From: Rothia santali
GTDB lineage: Bacteria; Actinomycetota; Actinomycetes; Actinomycetales; Micrococcaceae
Assembly (NCBI RefSeq): GCF_024199905.1
Contig: NZ_JANAFB010000006.1
Span: 1-64,000 of the forward strand
Direction: 5' to 3'
DNA: 64,000 nt
Shown here: in pieces, positions 50,273 through 58,529 of the stretch
Layout of the letters: each line of letters opens with the position of its first letter
Position numbering within the stretch: the first letter of the stretch is position 1
Notes under the pieces: model-generated
Told to the model about the DNA's origin: nothing
The model's input: the letters and a program-made list of their open reading frames with translations, nothing else
Database searches by the model: none
Translations under genes and position numbers: made by a program

Positions 50273-50989
50273 TTACGCCGTCTGAGCCGGCACGGCCTTG
50301 ACGATCAGGTTGTGGGAGTAGTTGAAGGCGAAAGCCCCGCCGGCGTCTTCGACCGACGGGCCCGAGCAGGTGATCATGTACAGCGCGGGGTCCCCGTCGA
50401 GACGGAACAGCTCGTCTTGGGCGGGCAGGTCATCTTGGGCGACGGTGTAGACGTCGGTGACCACGTACTCGTGCACGGTCCCGGCCTCATCGGCTTGATA
50501 GACGTGTGAGCATTCGGGGATCTGGTGCAGGTATCCCCACGGGGAGAGTTCCCCGCCGGCCTCAGAGAGCACCCCGGGGGCGTAGTCGACGTGCCCGGCT
50601 TGAAGGACCGCGCCGTGTTCTGCGCCCAGGGGTGCGTCATCGGCGTAGATCGTCCCAGCCGGGGCGTCGGGCAGTTCGATGCTCGCGCCGTTCTTACCGG
50701 AGGGCTGAAAACCAGCGCGTTGTCCGATCGCCGGAATCTCCCAGGACAGCGGCGCCGGGGTGGCTCCCCGCTGCGGCGCCAGGTCACAAGTGCTTGCCCG
50801 GTAGGTGCGTTCGGGCGCGGGTGCCTGCTTCGTTCCGTCGGAGGCGACCTGGACATGAGCAGATGAAGCCTGCTCATCCGGAGCGGGGGTTCCGATCCAC
50901 CAGGCCGAGACAATCCCAGCGGCGAGCAAGGGCAGCGCGATGACGCGAGTCCTCACGCGGTGTGTTCCGCGATGACGTGGCTCTGGCAT
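50273..50989 (-). CDS. Class F-like sortase lacking the usual catalytic arginine
   Basis: This 238-aa protein starts at ATG 50989 behind AGGAGG. After an N-terminal helix, a sortase domain runs from about 75 to 235, with H133 (AGHVDY) and C208 (MITCSGP). In class F enzymes a conserved Arg follows near the end (YRDN); here the aligned residues are Y224-S225-H226-N227. It would link the neighbouring surface protein to the wall or, without Arg, act differently or bind only. It is the first gene of the transfer operon. Confidence 0.85.
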   Translation of the reverse strand: MPEPRHRGTHRVRTRVIALPLLAAGIVSAWWIGTPAPDEQASSAHVQVASDGTKQAPAPERTYRASTCDLAPQRGATPAPLSWEIPAIGQRAGFQPSGKNGASIELPDAPAGTIYADDAPLGAEHGAVLQAGHVDYAPGVLSEAGGELSPWGYLHQIPECSHVYQADEAGTVHEYVVTDVYTVAQDDLPAQDELFRLDGDPALYMITCSGPSVEDAGGAFAFNYSHNLIVKAVPAQTA

Positions 50990-51032
50990 GGGATCACACC
51001 TCCTTCTGGTCTTCAAGGTCGTTTATAGCAAG

Positions 51033-51062
51033 AGTCTAGGCATATTGCCCAGTCTCCTGCAA
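51033..51062 (-). promoter_or_regulatory. Candidate promoter of the transfer operon
   Basis: Reading the minus strand, TTGCAG (51062-51057) and TAGACT (51038-51033) are 18 bp apart, 44 bp before the sortase start. The ArsR-type gene starts on the other strand nearby, so the region could bind that regulator. Confidence 0.55.
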
Positions 51063-51119
51063 TAATACTTGAGCATACGAATATCGAACTTTTTTGAGAC
51101 AATGAGGAGCGTGCCGTCC

Positions 51120-51434
51120 ATGAAACCCGTCGAAGACCAGAGCCCCGAAGTCCTTGCCGCCGTATATTCGTTTGGCAACGCGCTGCGCTTGGCTATCATC
51201 CGCAGGCTCCAGGATGGGCCGAAGTTCCGGGCCGAGATCATCGGGGACCTGGACGTCTCGTGGACCAGTGCTTCGCACCAGTTGCAGTACCTTCGCGAAC
51301 AGGGGCTGGTGATCGCCGAGCAGGTGCCCGGAGTGGGCAGGCCTGTCAGGTACTCCCTCGACCCCGAACGTGTCGACGAGGTCCTTCAGGCGTTCTTGGC
51401 CTACTTCCGCGGAGACTCGCTGGACGCGCCCTAA
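51120..51434 (+). CDS. ArsR-type winged-helix regulator
   Basis: This 104-aa protein starts at ATG 51120, 9 bp after GAGGAG. The winged helix is clear: SFGNALRLAIIRRLQDGPKFRAEIIGDLDVSWTSASHQLQYLREQGLVIAEQ, then RPVRYSLDPERVDEVLQAFLAYF. No cysteine metal site is present, so it probably senses something other than arsenic-type metals, or nothing. It diverges from the transfer operon and is a good candidate for its repressor. Confidence 0.85.
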   Translation: MKPVEDQSPEVLAAVYSFGNALRLAIIRRLQDGPKFRAEIIGDLDVSWTSASHQLQYLREQGLVIAEQVPGVGRPVRYSLDPERVDEVLQAFLAYFRGDSLDAP

Positions 51435-51811
51435 TCCCCGCGCCAACTCTCGTAGATTGGTCATGGAGGTAGAACCCCTCCCCCGCGCGCCGATGAGGCA
51501 TGAGGGCACATGCGCTTGCTCGCGCAGGGAAGGGGTCGTATTAGTCTCTCGAGCGCAGAAGCTTCGAAAGAAGATCGGACACTCTCACGGCATCAGAAAT
51601 TGCCGGGGTGCTTGCAGGGTCTGGTCGACTAAGACTCTGCCGGATCATGATTGCCCTCATTCCATCGGTAATGATGCAGCTAGGGCGCACTGAACCAACG
51701 GGCAGCGTACTGACCGGTGGATATGGTGGTGATGCGGACTGGTTGACCGCCTCAATTTTGAGTGCAACAACTAGCTACACTCACATATTAGTACCTACTA
51801 GGCGTTTCGAG
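51435..51811. other. Region without a supported gene
   Basis: There are only short frames without recognisable domains. It lies between the ArsR-type gene and the convergent membrane-protein gene. Confidence 0.45.
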
Positions 51812-52579
51812 TCAAGTTATATGTCTGACTCGTTCGCAGGGCTGTCGCCATCGGCGATGCTGGCCGAGGGCGACCCCGGCACCAGCATTGAGACGCCGAT
51901 GTTTCGCGAAGGGGACCAGGATGAGCGAGATAACCAGGGCGAGCATCGTCAACAACACGACCACCTCACGCACCGGCACCAGATCAGGGTCCACCCACGT
52001 GAGGATGTAACCGACTGCCATCAGTACCGACATCGCGTACCCGAGCATCAGGCAGAAGTAGCTTGACCTCAGCTTCCGCAGCCGGGGATTTCTCCGGGCC
52101 TTCACGAGCAGGGGCACCATCTGGAAGGCCACCAGCCATAGGCCCATCGTGCTGAACAGCCAGTAGGCGATCCATCCAATCTCACCGATGAACTCGTCCG
52201 CTCCGCGGGAGCTGAATCCGATGCTCAATGAGGCGAAAGAGAGCACCGTTCCGATGGCGGCGGTGATGAACACCCAGTTCCTCAGCAGCAGGGGAACCGG
52301 TCCACCGCGCAGAAACGGCCGGGAGATCTCCCGGCTCAGGAGGGCATAGACGAGGATGAGCACCAGGTGACTCAGTAGATTGGCGTAGCTCCGCCCGCCC
52401 AGCATGGCGTCGTAGACGGGAAAGACGAAACTCAAAGATACGGTCACGGTGTAGACAACCAAACACTGACAGATCAGAAGAGTCTTCGTCGACCCACGCC
52501 CCGGGGTCAGTAACCGTACTGCCAGACTGGTGATCAGCCCGCTCAGGAAGATGACGGCCACGTAGTCGGAGAGCGTCAT
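51812..52579 (-). CDS. Seven-helix membrane protein (MAB_1171c-like)
   Basis: This 255-aa protein starts at ATG 52579 behind AAAGGAG. Seven hydrophobic spans are visible; a short basic loop (LVKARRNPRLRKLRSSY) follows span 5. The layout resembles actinobacterial MAB_1171c-type putative transporters, which commonly sit next to a small regulator-like gene, as here. Transport or signalling is not established. Confidence 0.65.
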   Translation of the reverse strand: MTLSDYVAVIFLSGLITSLAVRLLTPGRGSTKTLLICQCLVVYTVTVSLSFVFPVYDAMLGGRSYANLLSHLVLILVYALLSREISRPFLRGGPVPLLLRNWVFITAAIGTVLSFASLSIGFSSRGADEFIGEIGWIAYWLFSTMGLWLVAFQMVPLLVKARRNPRLRKLRSSYFCLMLGYAMSVLMAVGYILTWVDPDLVPVREVVVLLTMLALVISLILVPFAKHRRLNAGAGVALGQHRRWRQPCERVRHIT

Positions 52580-52589
52580 CACCACTCCT

Positions 52590-53351
52590 TTAGTTCAATG
52601 CGCTGTGCTCATCCAGGACTTTCAAATCCTGAAGGTCTCCCTGCAAGTATCTCGCTTGGACTTGGGCGATCTCGAGCAATTGGTCATCGGCGATTCCCCG
52701 GATGGCATCCACCCGTAGGGACTCGGAGTAGCCGGCCTCCTGAGGTTCGATGTACCCGCCAAGGACCAGCCCAAGGACCGGATCGAGCCCAAGAGCCTGG
52801 GCACCTTCGATGATCTCGTCGATGCGGAACTCAGCTGATCCGTTCAGACGCATGCTCATTGGCTTGGTCTTCAGGCCCAGCGCTTCAGCCATGACCTCCC
52901 GTGAGCCACGTGGGGTCGCGACATCCAACCAGATGGCGAACCGGTGGGGGTAGCTGATCCACTCTTCCCCTTGCACCATTTGCGCGTCGTAGACTGCTGC
53001 CCGGCTGATCGCCTGGGGCTGATCTGCCCGCAGCGCCCGATTGCCGATCTCACGGTAGACATATCCGGGGTTCATCGTCGCGGCCAGCACACGAGGATCG
53101 GGGATGGCTCCCGGTGGTGCGACCTCGGCGAAACGCTGCACGCGGGCCAACTCGCTCAAGGGGTTGTGCCCATAGGCTCGGCTGGCGTGGATGATCACCC
53201 CAGGGTCGATGCGGTTCTGCTTACGCTGCACGTTCAAGGTGATGTACTTGAAGCCGGCATCGGCGGCGAGGACGCTCCAGGTCCGCGGCTGGCCCATCTG
53301 GGCGTAGAACTGATCCGCCCACGCCTCGAGCTCGTCCTGGGTCAACCGCAC
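52590..53351 (-). CDS. Regulator-like partner of the membrane protein
   Basis: This 253-aa soluble protein has an N-terminal helical segment with a helix-turn-helix pattern (QDELEAWADQFYAQMGQPRTWSVLAADAGFKYITLNVQRKQNRI) and a second similar repeat later (REVMAEALGLKTKPMSMRLNGSAEFRIDEIIEGAQAL). Such repeats occur in XRE-like DNA-binding proteins paired with seven-helix membrane proteins. The downstream gene follows after 10 bp, so the two form an operon. Confidence 0.65.
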   Translation of the reverse strand: MRLTQDELEAWADQFYAQMGQPRTWSVLAADAGFKYITLNVQRKQNRIDPGVIIHASRAYGHNPLSELARVQRFAEVAPPGAIPDPRVLAATMNPGYVYREIGNRALRADQPQAISRAAVYDAQMVQGEEWISYPHRFAIWLDVATPRGSREVMAEALGLKTKPMSMRLNGSAEFRIDEIIEGAQALGLDPVLGLVLGGYIEPQEAGYSESLRVDAIRGIADDQLLEIAQVQARYLQGDLQDLKVLDEHSALN

Positions 53352-53453
53352 AGATCAACGCTTTCTAAGAGGGAAGAGGTGGCCGCCTCCAACCTTAGTC
53401 GGATGTCACTTTCGATGGGTATCCCTGACCCCATGCTGTGCCCGGTGGCCGGC

Positions 53454-54785
53454 TTACTCGACCCTCAATCCACCCTCCAGCCCGTCACCGTTTTCGATCT
53501 GCCCTACTCGTGCAAACCGCCCCCAGATCGACCGCAGCTTGCCCCCTGCCGTCTCAGCACGGGTAATTTCAGCGTCGGTTTCCACCGGTAGCAGGGGCGA
53601 ACCCCTCCAGGTCTCGTTACCCGGACCGCCGAACAGCAGCGGCAGCTCGGCCATGTGGATGGCCGCCGTGGCCGGCGTCGGGGTCCAGGAGAAGCGGTAG
53701 TACGCACTCGACGCCGCCGCGGACCTCAGCGCCCGGGACAGCCTCCGCGAGGCGCCCGAGAAGATCCCGTAGGTGGTGGGGCGGACCAGCAGCAGGCGCA
53801 CCCACCGCGCCCAGCGCGGGTCGTCGTAGATGCTCTTGATGCCAGGGATGGCGGGCAGGTACATGCCCGACTCGGCGTCGTTGGTCCCGATCAGCACGTC
53901 CCGGCCCCGCGCGCCGGTGAGGATCTTGGCGCGCTTGGTCCCGGGCCCGGCGAACGGCGCGGCGTCCCACTGGATGCCGAAGGGCATGAAGCCGGAGCCG
54001 TAGAGCCAGGCGGCCTTCTCGATCGCCTGCTGGTACTCGATCAGGGTGGGGGCCGCGTGGGCCGCCGCCTCGGCGTCGAGCTTGGCGGTGACCTTCGCCC
54101 GCAACCGTGCGCTCATGCCCCGGATGCCCAGGGGCGGGCTCTGGGCGATCACGCGGCGGAACAGCCCGTCCGCCGAAGGGGTGCCCATCAGGGACAGCGC
54201 CATGTCCCCGCCGGAGGACTGACCGAACAGGGTCACGTTCTCGGGGTCCCCGCCGAAGGCGCCGATGTGCGCCTGGACCCAGCGCAGCGCCTCCAGCAGG
54301 TCCATGGCGCCGAGGTTCGGCAAGTGGTCCGCGCGGTGCCCGCCGAAGCCGAGATAGCCCAGCCGGTAGGTCGGCTTGACCACCACGACCCGCTGCTCCT
54401 CGACCAGCCAGCGCGGGTCGTAGACGGAGAACTCCGGGTTGGAGTTGGCGTTGCCGCCGCCGTGGATCCACACCATCACCGGAAGCCGCTCCCCCCGCCG
54501 GGCCGACTCGGGAGCCGTCACGGAGAGGAACTGGCACCGCGGGTCCTGGCCGATGTGCTCGGGAAACCCGCCGAGCAGGGTCTCGAGCATGACCGAGCTG
54601 GTCTGCGGGGACGCCGGCGGGTGCTCGACCTGGATCACATCCGCTTCCCGACTTGCTGCGGTGAGAGCTCGCGGCACACCTTGCGGCTCTGCCAGGGCAT
54701 ATCGAACACCCTGAAATCTCGTGACTTCACCATCTGCGCGTCCGGTGATCCCACCGATGGGCAGTTCGACCTGTTGCACGGCCAC
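53454..54785 (-). CDS. Type-B carboxylesterase
   Basis: This 443-aa alpha/beta hydrolase has the HGGG oxyanion loop (108-111), nucleophile S190 in GQSSGGD, an acid in TNDAESGMYLP and a histidine in AAIHMAELPLLF. Carboxylesterases hydrolyse esters of unknown choice in this case. It is slightly shorter than typical 480-500 aa members. It is isolated and divergent from the small Arc-like gene; probably cargo. Confidence 0.92.
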   Translation of the reverse strand: MAVQQVELPIGGITGRADGEVTRFQGVRYALAEPQGVPRALTAASREADVIQVEHPPASPQTSSVMLETLLGGFPEHIGQDPRCQFLSVTAPESARRGERLPVMVWIHGGGNANSNPEFSVYDPRWLVEEQRVVVVKPTYRLGYLGFGGHRADHLPNLGAMDLLEALRWVQAHIGAFGGDPENVTLFGQSSGGDMALSLMGTPSADGLFRRVIAQSPPLGIRGMSARLRAKVTAKLDAEAAAHAAPTLIEYQQAIEKAAWLYGSGFMPFGIQWDAAPFAGPGTKRAKILTGARGRDVLIGTNDAESGMYLPAIPGIKSIYDDPRWARWVRLLLVRPTTYGIFSGASRRLSRALRSAAASSAYYRFSWTPTPATAAIHMAELPLLFGGPGNETWRGSPLLPVETDAEITRAETAGGKLRSIWGRFARVGQIENGDGLEGGLRVE

Positions 54786-54950
54786 CTAGAAACCCTCGCA
54801 ATCATCTGAGAATACCCCCTATCCAGGGACTACTGGACCCAAAGTACCCGCCCTTGAGCCCAAGGCTTCGAGATGCACGATCTGGGATTATTCGTGCCTT
54901 GAGCGTGGCGTGGGGTGTGAAGTGGGGACGCTTATGCCATGATAGGCGAC

Positions 54951-55145
54951 ATGGCAACAACGTATGCATCTCGCACATCGGGGCGAACGGCTAAGAAGAC
55001 TCGACTTGAGCAGCCGGTCGCCGAACGGCTGGCACAGTGTGCCCGAGAGGCTGGTCTGTCTGAGTCTGCGTTTATTGCCCAAATCATCGGAAGAGCTGTC
55101 GGAGTGGAAGGTCAGTCCGAGCTTGATCTGAAACAAGCCAGTTAA
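54951..55145 (+). CDS. Small Arc-like ribbon-helix-helix protein upstream of repA
   Basis: This 64-aa protein starts at ATG 54951 and has KKTRLEQPVAERLAQCAREAGLSESAFIAQIIGRAVG, a ribbon-helix-helix pattern. It lies directly upstream of the origin/rep region and ends in a hairpin terminator. It is a candidate copy-number or rep regulator; unproven. Confidence 0.65.
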   Translation: MATTYASRTSGRTAKKTRLEQPVAERLAQCAREAGLSESAFIAQIIGRAVGVEGQSELDLKQAS

Positions 55146-55150
55146 AATAC

Positions 55151-55180
55151 TGGCGGCCCCTCCGCCAAGAGGGACCGCCA
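55151..55180 (+). terminator. Hairpin terminator
   Basis: TGGCGGCCCCTC and GAGGGACCGCCA pair with one mismatch across a 6-nt loop, 5 bp after the stop of the Arc-like gene. Confidence 0.75.
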
Positions 55181-55192
55181 TTCGTCATATGT

Positions 55193-55225
55193 GAATCCCG
55201 CTGTCGACCAAAACTGCCGGGATTC
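55193..55225. repeat. Inverted repeat in the putative replication origin
   Basis: GAATCCCG and CGGGATTC are separated by 17 nt. Additional GATTC/GGATTC elements follow near 55250 and 55282. The position, just upstream of repA, fits RepA-binding sites or the rep operator. Confidence 0.5.
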
Positions 55226-55268
55226 AAGAACCAGGAGACTCGTTGTATAAGCGATTCCGAGGTTCGTT

Positions 55269-56600
55269 GTGTCCATAGTACCAGGATTCGACGTACCCGC
55301 CACCCGTTACGCCACGTCGCCTTCGTCTCGCACGCTCAATTCCGGGCGGTCGTCGATGGCCGAAGTGTTGCGTGCTCACCACCGGCTGGTTCGATTCAGC
55401 GGTGGCCACGAGAAGAACCAGGCCCACCTGGTCCGCGGTGACTCTCGCCGCTACCCCTTCATCCAGCTCAACCACCCCGACTGGATGAACTTCATCTGCG
55501 TCGATGTTGATGAGGGGGACGGGCTCGAGCGTCTGCTCTACCCGGGTCTCCCCCGCCCGCACGCGATTGTCACCAACCCGGCCAACGGCCACGCCCAGGG
55601 CTTCTGGATGATCGACCCCGTCTACATCGGTGAGGGTGCCGCTCCGCGACCGCGTCTGTTCTTCGAGGCCGTGCGCAATGCCTTGACCAACGCTGCCGGC
55701 GGTGATCCGCACTTCACCGGGCACCTGGTGCGCAACCCTTTCGCCCACTCCCCCGCTGGCGAGGTCACCTACTCCAGGCGCGCTGAGCCGTGGGCGCTGC
55801 GAGATCTTAAGAAGCACCTGACGGAGTTCGTCGATCCCGCCCTTGAAGCGTTGGGATACGTCGATGAGCAGCCGAAACTGTGGAACCCCGTGCCGGGCGG
55901 CCGTGCGCACACGCAAGTCGATCGTGCGCTCACCGAGCACGCCGAGGACCGGGCGCTCGGCCGAAACTGCGCGGTGTTCTATGCGACCCGGACCAGGCTG
56001 TGGAAGATCCACCGTGACGGCCGGCGGGTCGAGGAGCACGCGCACGCGATCGCCCACCAGATCAACTCCGAACTGCCAGCACCACTCGGGGGCCGCGAGG
56101 TCGATGGGATCGCCGCCTCCGCCATCCGGCAGGTCCACCGCGGCAAAGGCCGACAACGGGTGGCCACGGATGCCCCCGACGCGTACCTATCGGCCCTGGG
56201 ACGTCGTGGCGGCCGGGCTCGAACTGCACCCAAGCTGGTCGCCGCGGTGGCCAATCTCGAGGTTGCGCGCGAGAAAGTCTCCGAGCGGGCGCTTGAGCGT
56301 GCCCGTGAGGCTGCGCGCCTACGTCGACGGGGCGAAGTTGCCTCGGCGATCGCGAGAGCCCTGGAATGCGATGTGAGGACGGTACGGCGCTACTTCCGAC
56401 GGGCCGCAGAGTGGGCCCAGGCACTCCTGCGTGAGCGCTCCCTCCAGGGGGGTGACACCGCCCAAGCAACAGGTAGTCATAGGACTCCCCCGAGCCTCCA
56501 GTTCACTACCGCTTGGAACCTCTCCCCCGGCGTATCCGTCGCCCCACTCGGTCCCGACTGGGTGCTCCCTAAATCTAGACCGCAAGGACGACTGGCATGA
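55269..56600 (+). CDS. repA: Plasmid replication initiator RepA (pAL5000/primase type)
   Basis: This 443-aa protein has the replicase features of actinobacterial theta plasmids: NHPDWMNFICVDVDEGDGLERLL, PRPHAIVTNPANGHAQGFWMID, the HFTGHLVRNPFAH block (about residues 155-170), a PriCT-like region (GRNCAVFYATRTRLW) and a C-terminal helix-turn-helix (RGEVASAIARALECDVRTVRRYFR). It recognises the origin and primes replication. The start is GTG 55269; ATG 55356 (MAEVLRAHH) is an alternative. Its stop overlaps the next ATG by 4 bp. Confidence 0.9.
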   Translation: MSIVPGFDVPATRYATSPSSRTLNSGRSSMAEVLRAHHRLVRFSGGHEKNQAHLVRGDSRRYPFIQLNHPDWMNFICVDVDEGDGLERLLYPGLPRPHAIVTNPANGHAQGFWMIDPVYIGEGAAPRPRLFFEAVRNALTNAAGGDPHFTGHLVRNPFAHSPAGEVTYSRRAEPWALRDLKKHLTEFVDPALEALGYVDEQPKLWNPVPGGRAHTQVDRALTEHAEDRALGRNCAVFYATRTRLWKIHRDGRRVEEHAHAIAHQINSELPAPLGGREVDGIAASAIRQVHRGKGRQRVATDAPDAYLSALGRRGGRARTAPKLVAAVANLEVAREKVSERALERAREAARLRRRGEVASAIARALECDVRTVRRYFRRAAEWAQALLRERSLQGGDTAQATGSHRTPPSLQFTTAWNLSPGVSVAPLGPDWVLPKSRPQGRLA

Positions 56601-57066
56601 ACCCCTCGCCCTATGCCCCGTTCCTCCTTCACCGGCCTCAACGTACCGTCCGGCGCTGGCTCCTCCCCCTTCTTGCCGGCGTGGGGGACTTCTTCTCGGC
56701 ATCCTCGTGATGGTCCCGGCCGCGGTTGGTAACTCTGAGCCCACCGAACCGCTCGATGCAGTGAAGATCTGCGGTCTTGAGAATCGCCAGTCGGCCAACC
56801 TCGGCGCCGGCAACTCGAGTCGGGATCTGTTCCTCTCCTGGGACACCCCCGACTCGGTGAAGTACTACGAAAACCGTGGCCACGAGCTGTCCGACATCGA
56901 CCAGGCCGATGCGACCTGTGTGCTCGAAAAGATTGGAGCCACGGCGCAAGATCTGACCGCCCTGAGCCAGGCTGGTGAGCAGCCCACGGTGATCATCAAC
57001 GGCCGACAGGTCCTCCGGACCGACAGCGATCTCGGGGTCATGGTCCGAATCAAGCTGGCCGTGTAG
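56597..57066 (+). pseudogene. Membrane-anchored small protein coupled to repA, one frameshift
   Basis: ATG 56597 overlaps the repA stop and reads MNPSPYAPFLLHRPQRTVRRWLLPLLAGV. At 56683-56687 (five G) the frame must change by -1 to continue the membrane helix (GLLLGILVMVPAAVG) and the outer domain (PLDAVKICGLENRQSAN to GVMVRIKLAV). One extra G would give an intact protein of about 157 aa. The outer part has two cysteines. The family is unrecognised; one possibility is a plasmid surface protein. Confidence 0.55.
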
Positions 57067-57068
57067 AC

Positions 57069-57149
57069 AGAAACCAGAAAACCCCTTACCAGGAACACGC
57101 ATTCTGGCAAGGGGTCTTCTGGTTTCTGGGAAACAGCTAACTGGTTTCT
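57069..57149. repeat. AGAAACCAG repeats, left group (candidate partition site)
   Basis: One forward copy (57069-57077) and two reverse copies (57119-57127 and 57141-57149) of AGAAACCAG flank a hairpin just downstream of the small ParB-like gene. Confidence 0.55.
57082..57113. terminator. Bidirectional hairpin terminator
   Basis: CCCCTTACCAG and CTGGCAAGGGG pair around an 11-nt loop between two convergent genes. A stretch of A on one side and T-rich on the other fit both directions. Confidence 0.75.
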
Positions 57150-57397
57150 GGTGGGAACTTGACGTCGATCGCCTGGCTGACCAGGTCGGAGAGCGTCACC
57201 TTGACCCCGGCCTTGCGCAGCCTCCGCTTCTCCTGCCGGAGTCGCTCGTGCTGCTCTACAGGCAGGATGTAAGTGACCTTCTCCGTCTCGACGCCATCGT
57301 CGATGGGGCGATATGCCTGCTCCATGTCGGCCTCGGCGGTGACACCGTGTGACTTCATGCGATCAAGCTTGCTGGGGCGGTTTAGATTCGGGCTCAT
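57137..57397 (-). CDS. Small ParB-like partition protein (ribbon-helix-helix)
   Basis: This 86-aa protein is a basic start followed by a C-terminal pattern of strand (EKVTYILPVEQHERLRQEKRRLRKAGVKVTLSDLVSQAI) typical of ParG/omega-type partition proteins. It is translated after parA with an ATGA overlap. It probably binds the nearby AGAAACC repeats and represses the operon. Confidence 0.75.
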   Translation of the reverse strand: MSPNLNRPSKLDRMKSHGVTAEADMEQAYRPIDDGVETEKVTYILPVEQHERLRQEKRRLRKAGVKVTLSDLVSQAIDVKFPPETS

Positions 57398-57987
57398 CGC
57401 TTCATCTCCATCAGGTCGAGCATTTCGGTGGTGATGCTGCTGAATCCGCCGATCTTCTTGGGGTTGGTGCCCGGCAGGTCGCGGTACGATTCCAGCTCCT
57501 TCACCGTCGTGTCGAACACCGCGACCTCAGCCCCCTCGAGTGCTTCGACCAGATCCCGATATTTCCGGGTGCGCGTGTTCACCCGAGACGGCAAAACGAT
57601 GGCGGGCACGTTGCCCATGCTGGCCAGAGTGCTCCACATGCGATCGACGTCCAGCCAGCTCGAACCGGTGGGGATGATGACCATGTCTGACCGCCGGACG
57701 GCCGGCGTCTGAATCCCAGCCTCACCCGGGGGCGTGTCGATGATAAGGACCTCCGCCTCGGGCTTGCGGGACTTGAGCGTGGCGATGTTGGCCGGCGTGA
57801 CCTTGAACGGCAACGGGTCTCCCTCCTCCGAAGCCATTTCCGCCCAGGTTGTTGCGGACGCCTGCGGGTCTGCGTCCCAGACCTCCACGACGTAGCCCCG
57901 TCGCGAGAGCGATGTGGCGATGAGCATCGAGGCGGTGGTCTTGCCGACCCCGCCCTTCGAGGATAGAAGCGTTACTGTGAGAGCCAT
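57394..57987 (-). CDS. parA: ParA-family partition ATPase
   Basis: This 197-aa ParA has the deviant Walker A SSKGGVGKTT (10-18), D40 in DADPQASAT and the DTPPG motif. This short type Ib ParA lacks an N-terminal DNA-binding domain and works with small ribbon-helix-helix partners. It segregates the plasmid by ATP-driven nucleoid binding. Heptad repeats lie upstream (58001-58038), as expected for a centromere. Confidence 0.93.
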   Translation of the reverse strand: MALTVTLLSSKGGVGKTTASMLIATSLSRRGYVVEVWDADPQASATTWAEMASEEGDPLPFKVTPANIATLKSRKPEAEVLIIDTPPGEAGIQTPAVRRSDMVIIPTGSSWLDVDRMWSTLASMGNVPAIVLPSRVNTRTRKYRDLVEALEGAEVAVFDTTVKELESYRDLPGTNPKKIGGFSSITTEMLDLMEMKR

Positions 57988-58000
57988 GAGGCCAGCTTAC

Positions 58001-58038
58001 CAGAAACCATATTACATTTTCTAGAAACCAGAAACCAG
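58001..58038. repeat. 7-bp-period AGAAACC repeats, right group (candidate centromere/operator)
   Basis: CAGAAACCAT is followed by TAGAAACC, AGAAACC and AGAAAAC in tandem with a 7-bp period. Heptad repeats bound by ribbon-helix-helix proteins are the known centromere form in omega-type systems. They overlap the parA promoter. Confidence 0.7.
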
Positions 58039-58069
58039 AAAACATAAAATGTTTTCCAGGATACAGAAA

Positions 58070-58114
58070 AAGCCCCCTCCCCGCCGGACATCACGTCCAG
58101 TAGGGAGGGGGCTT
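58070..58114. terminator. Strong bidirectional terminator
   Basis: AAGCCCCCTCCC and GGGAGGGGGCTT pair perfectly (12 bp) across a 21-nt loop, with A-rich sequence on the left and a T-containing stretch on the right. It separates the partition operon from the phage-like genes. Confidence 0.9.
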
Positions 58115-58118
58115 GTCG

Positions 58119-58520
58119 TTAGGCCGTGTGGCGGCCATCGTAGGGGGCGGCCACGGTCAGGTTCTCCAGCTCGTCGGAGCCGACGGGCTCATCGGTCAGC
58201 GGGGCGTCGGGCACGGTGGCTCCGGTCTCGGCGACCTCGGGCTCACGGTTGTCGGCCTCGTAGTCCGACTCGATCATCGGCAGGTCCTCGTCGACCTGAG
58301 TGACCGGGGGAGTGGGCTTGCCGTTGAGCACGTTCGCGGCCGCAGTGAAGCCCAGGGCGGTACCGACGTAGGCGTAGGCGTTCAGGGCCGCGTCCACCCA
58401 CTCGGGGCCGGCGCCGCCGTAGATGACCTGGATGGTACCGAGCACGGCGCCGATGACGGCGAAGGCTGCGTAGACGGGCTTGCGGTACTGGTCGGGGATG
58501 ATCTCGTTGAGAAGGTTCAA
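58119..58520 (-). CDS. Phage holin-like membrane protein
   Basis: This 133-aa protein opens MNLLNEIIPDQYRKPVYAAFAVIGAVLGTIQVIYGGAGPEWV, has two membrane helices and a 70-residue acidic tail. This layout is typical of Arthrobacter/actinophage holins, which form lysis pores. It follows a tail-like gene in the same direction by 9 bp, so this is phage-derived sequence inside the plasmid. Confidence 0.75.
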   Translation of the reverse strand: MNLLNEIIPDQYRKPVYAAFAVIGAVLGTIQVIYGGAGPEWVDAALNAYAYVGTALGFTAAANVLNGKPTPPVTQVDEDLPMIESDYEADNREPEVAETGATVPDAPLTDEPVGSDELENLTVAAPYDGRHTA

Positions 58521-58529
58521 GGGGTCTCC

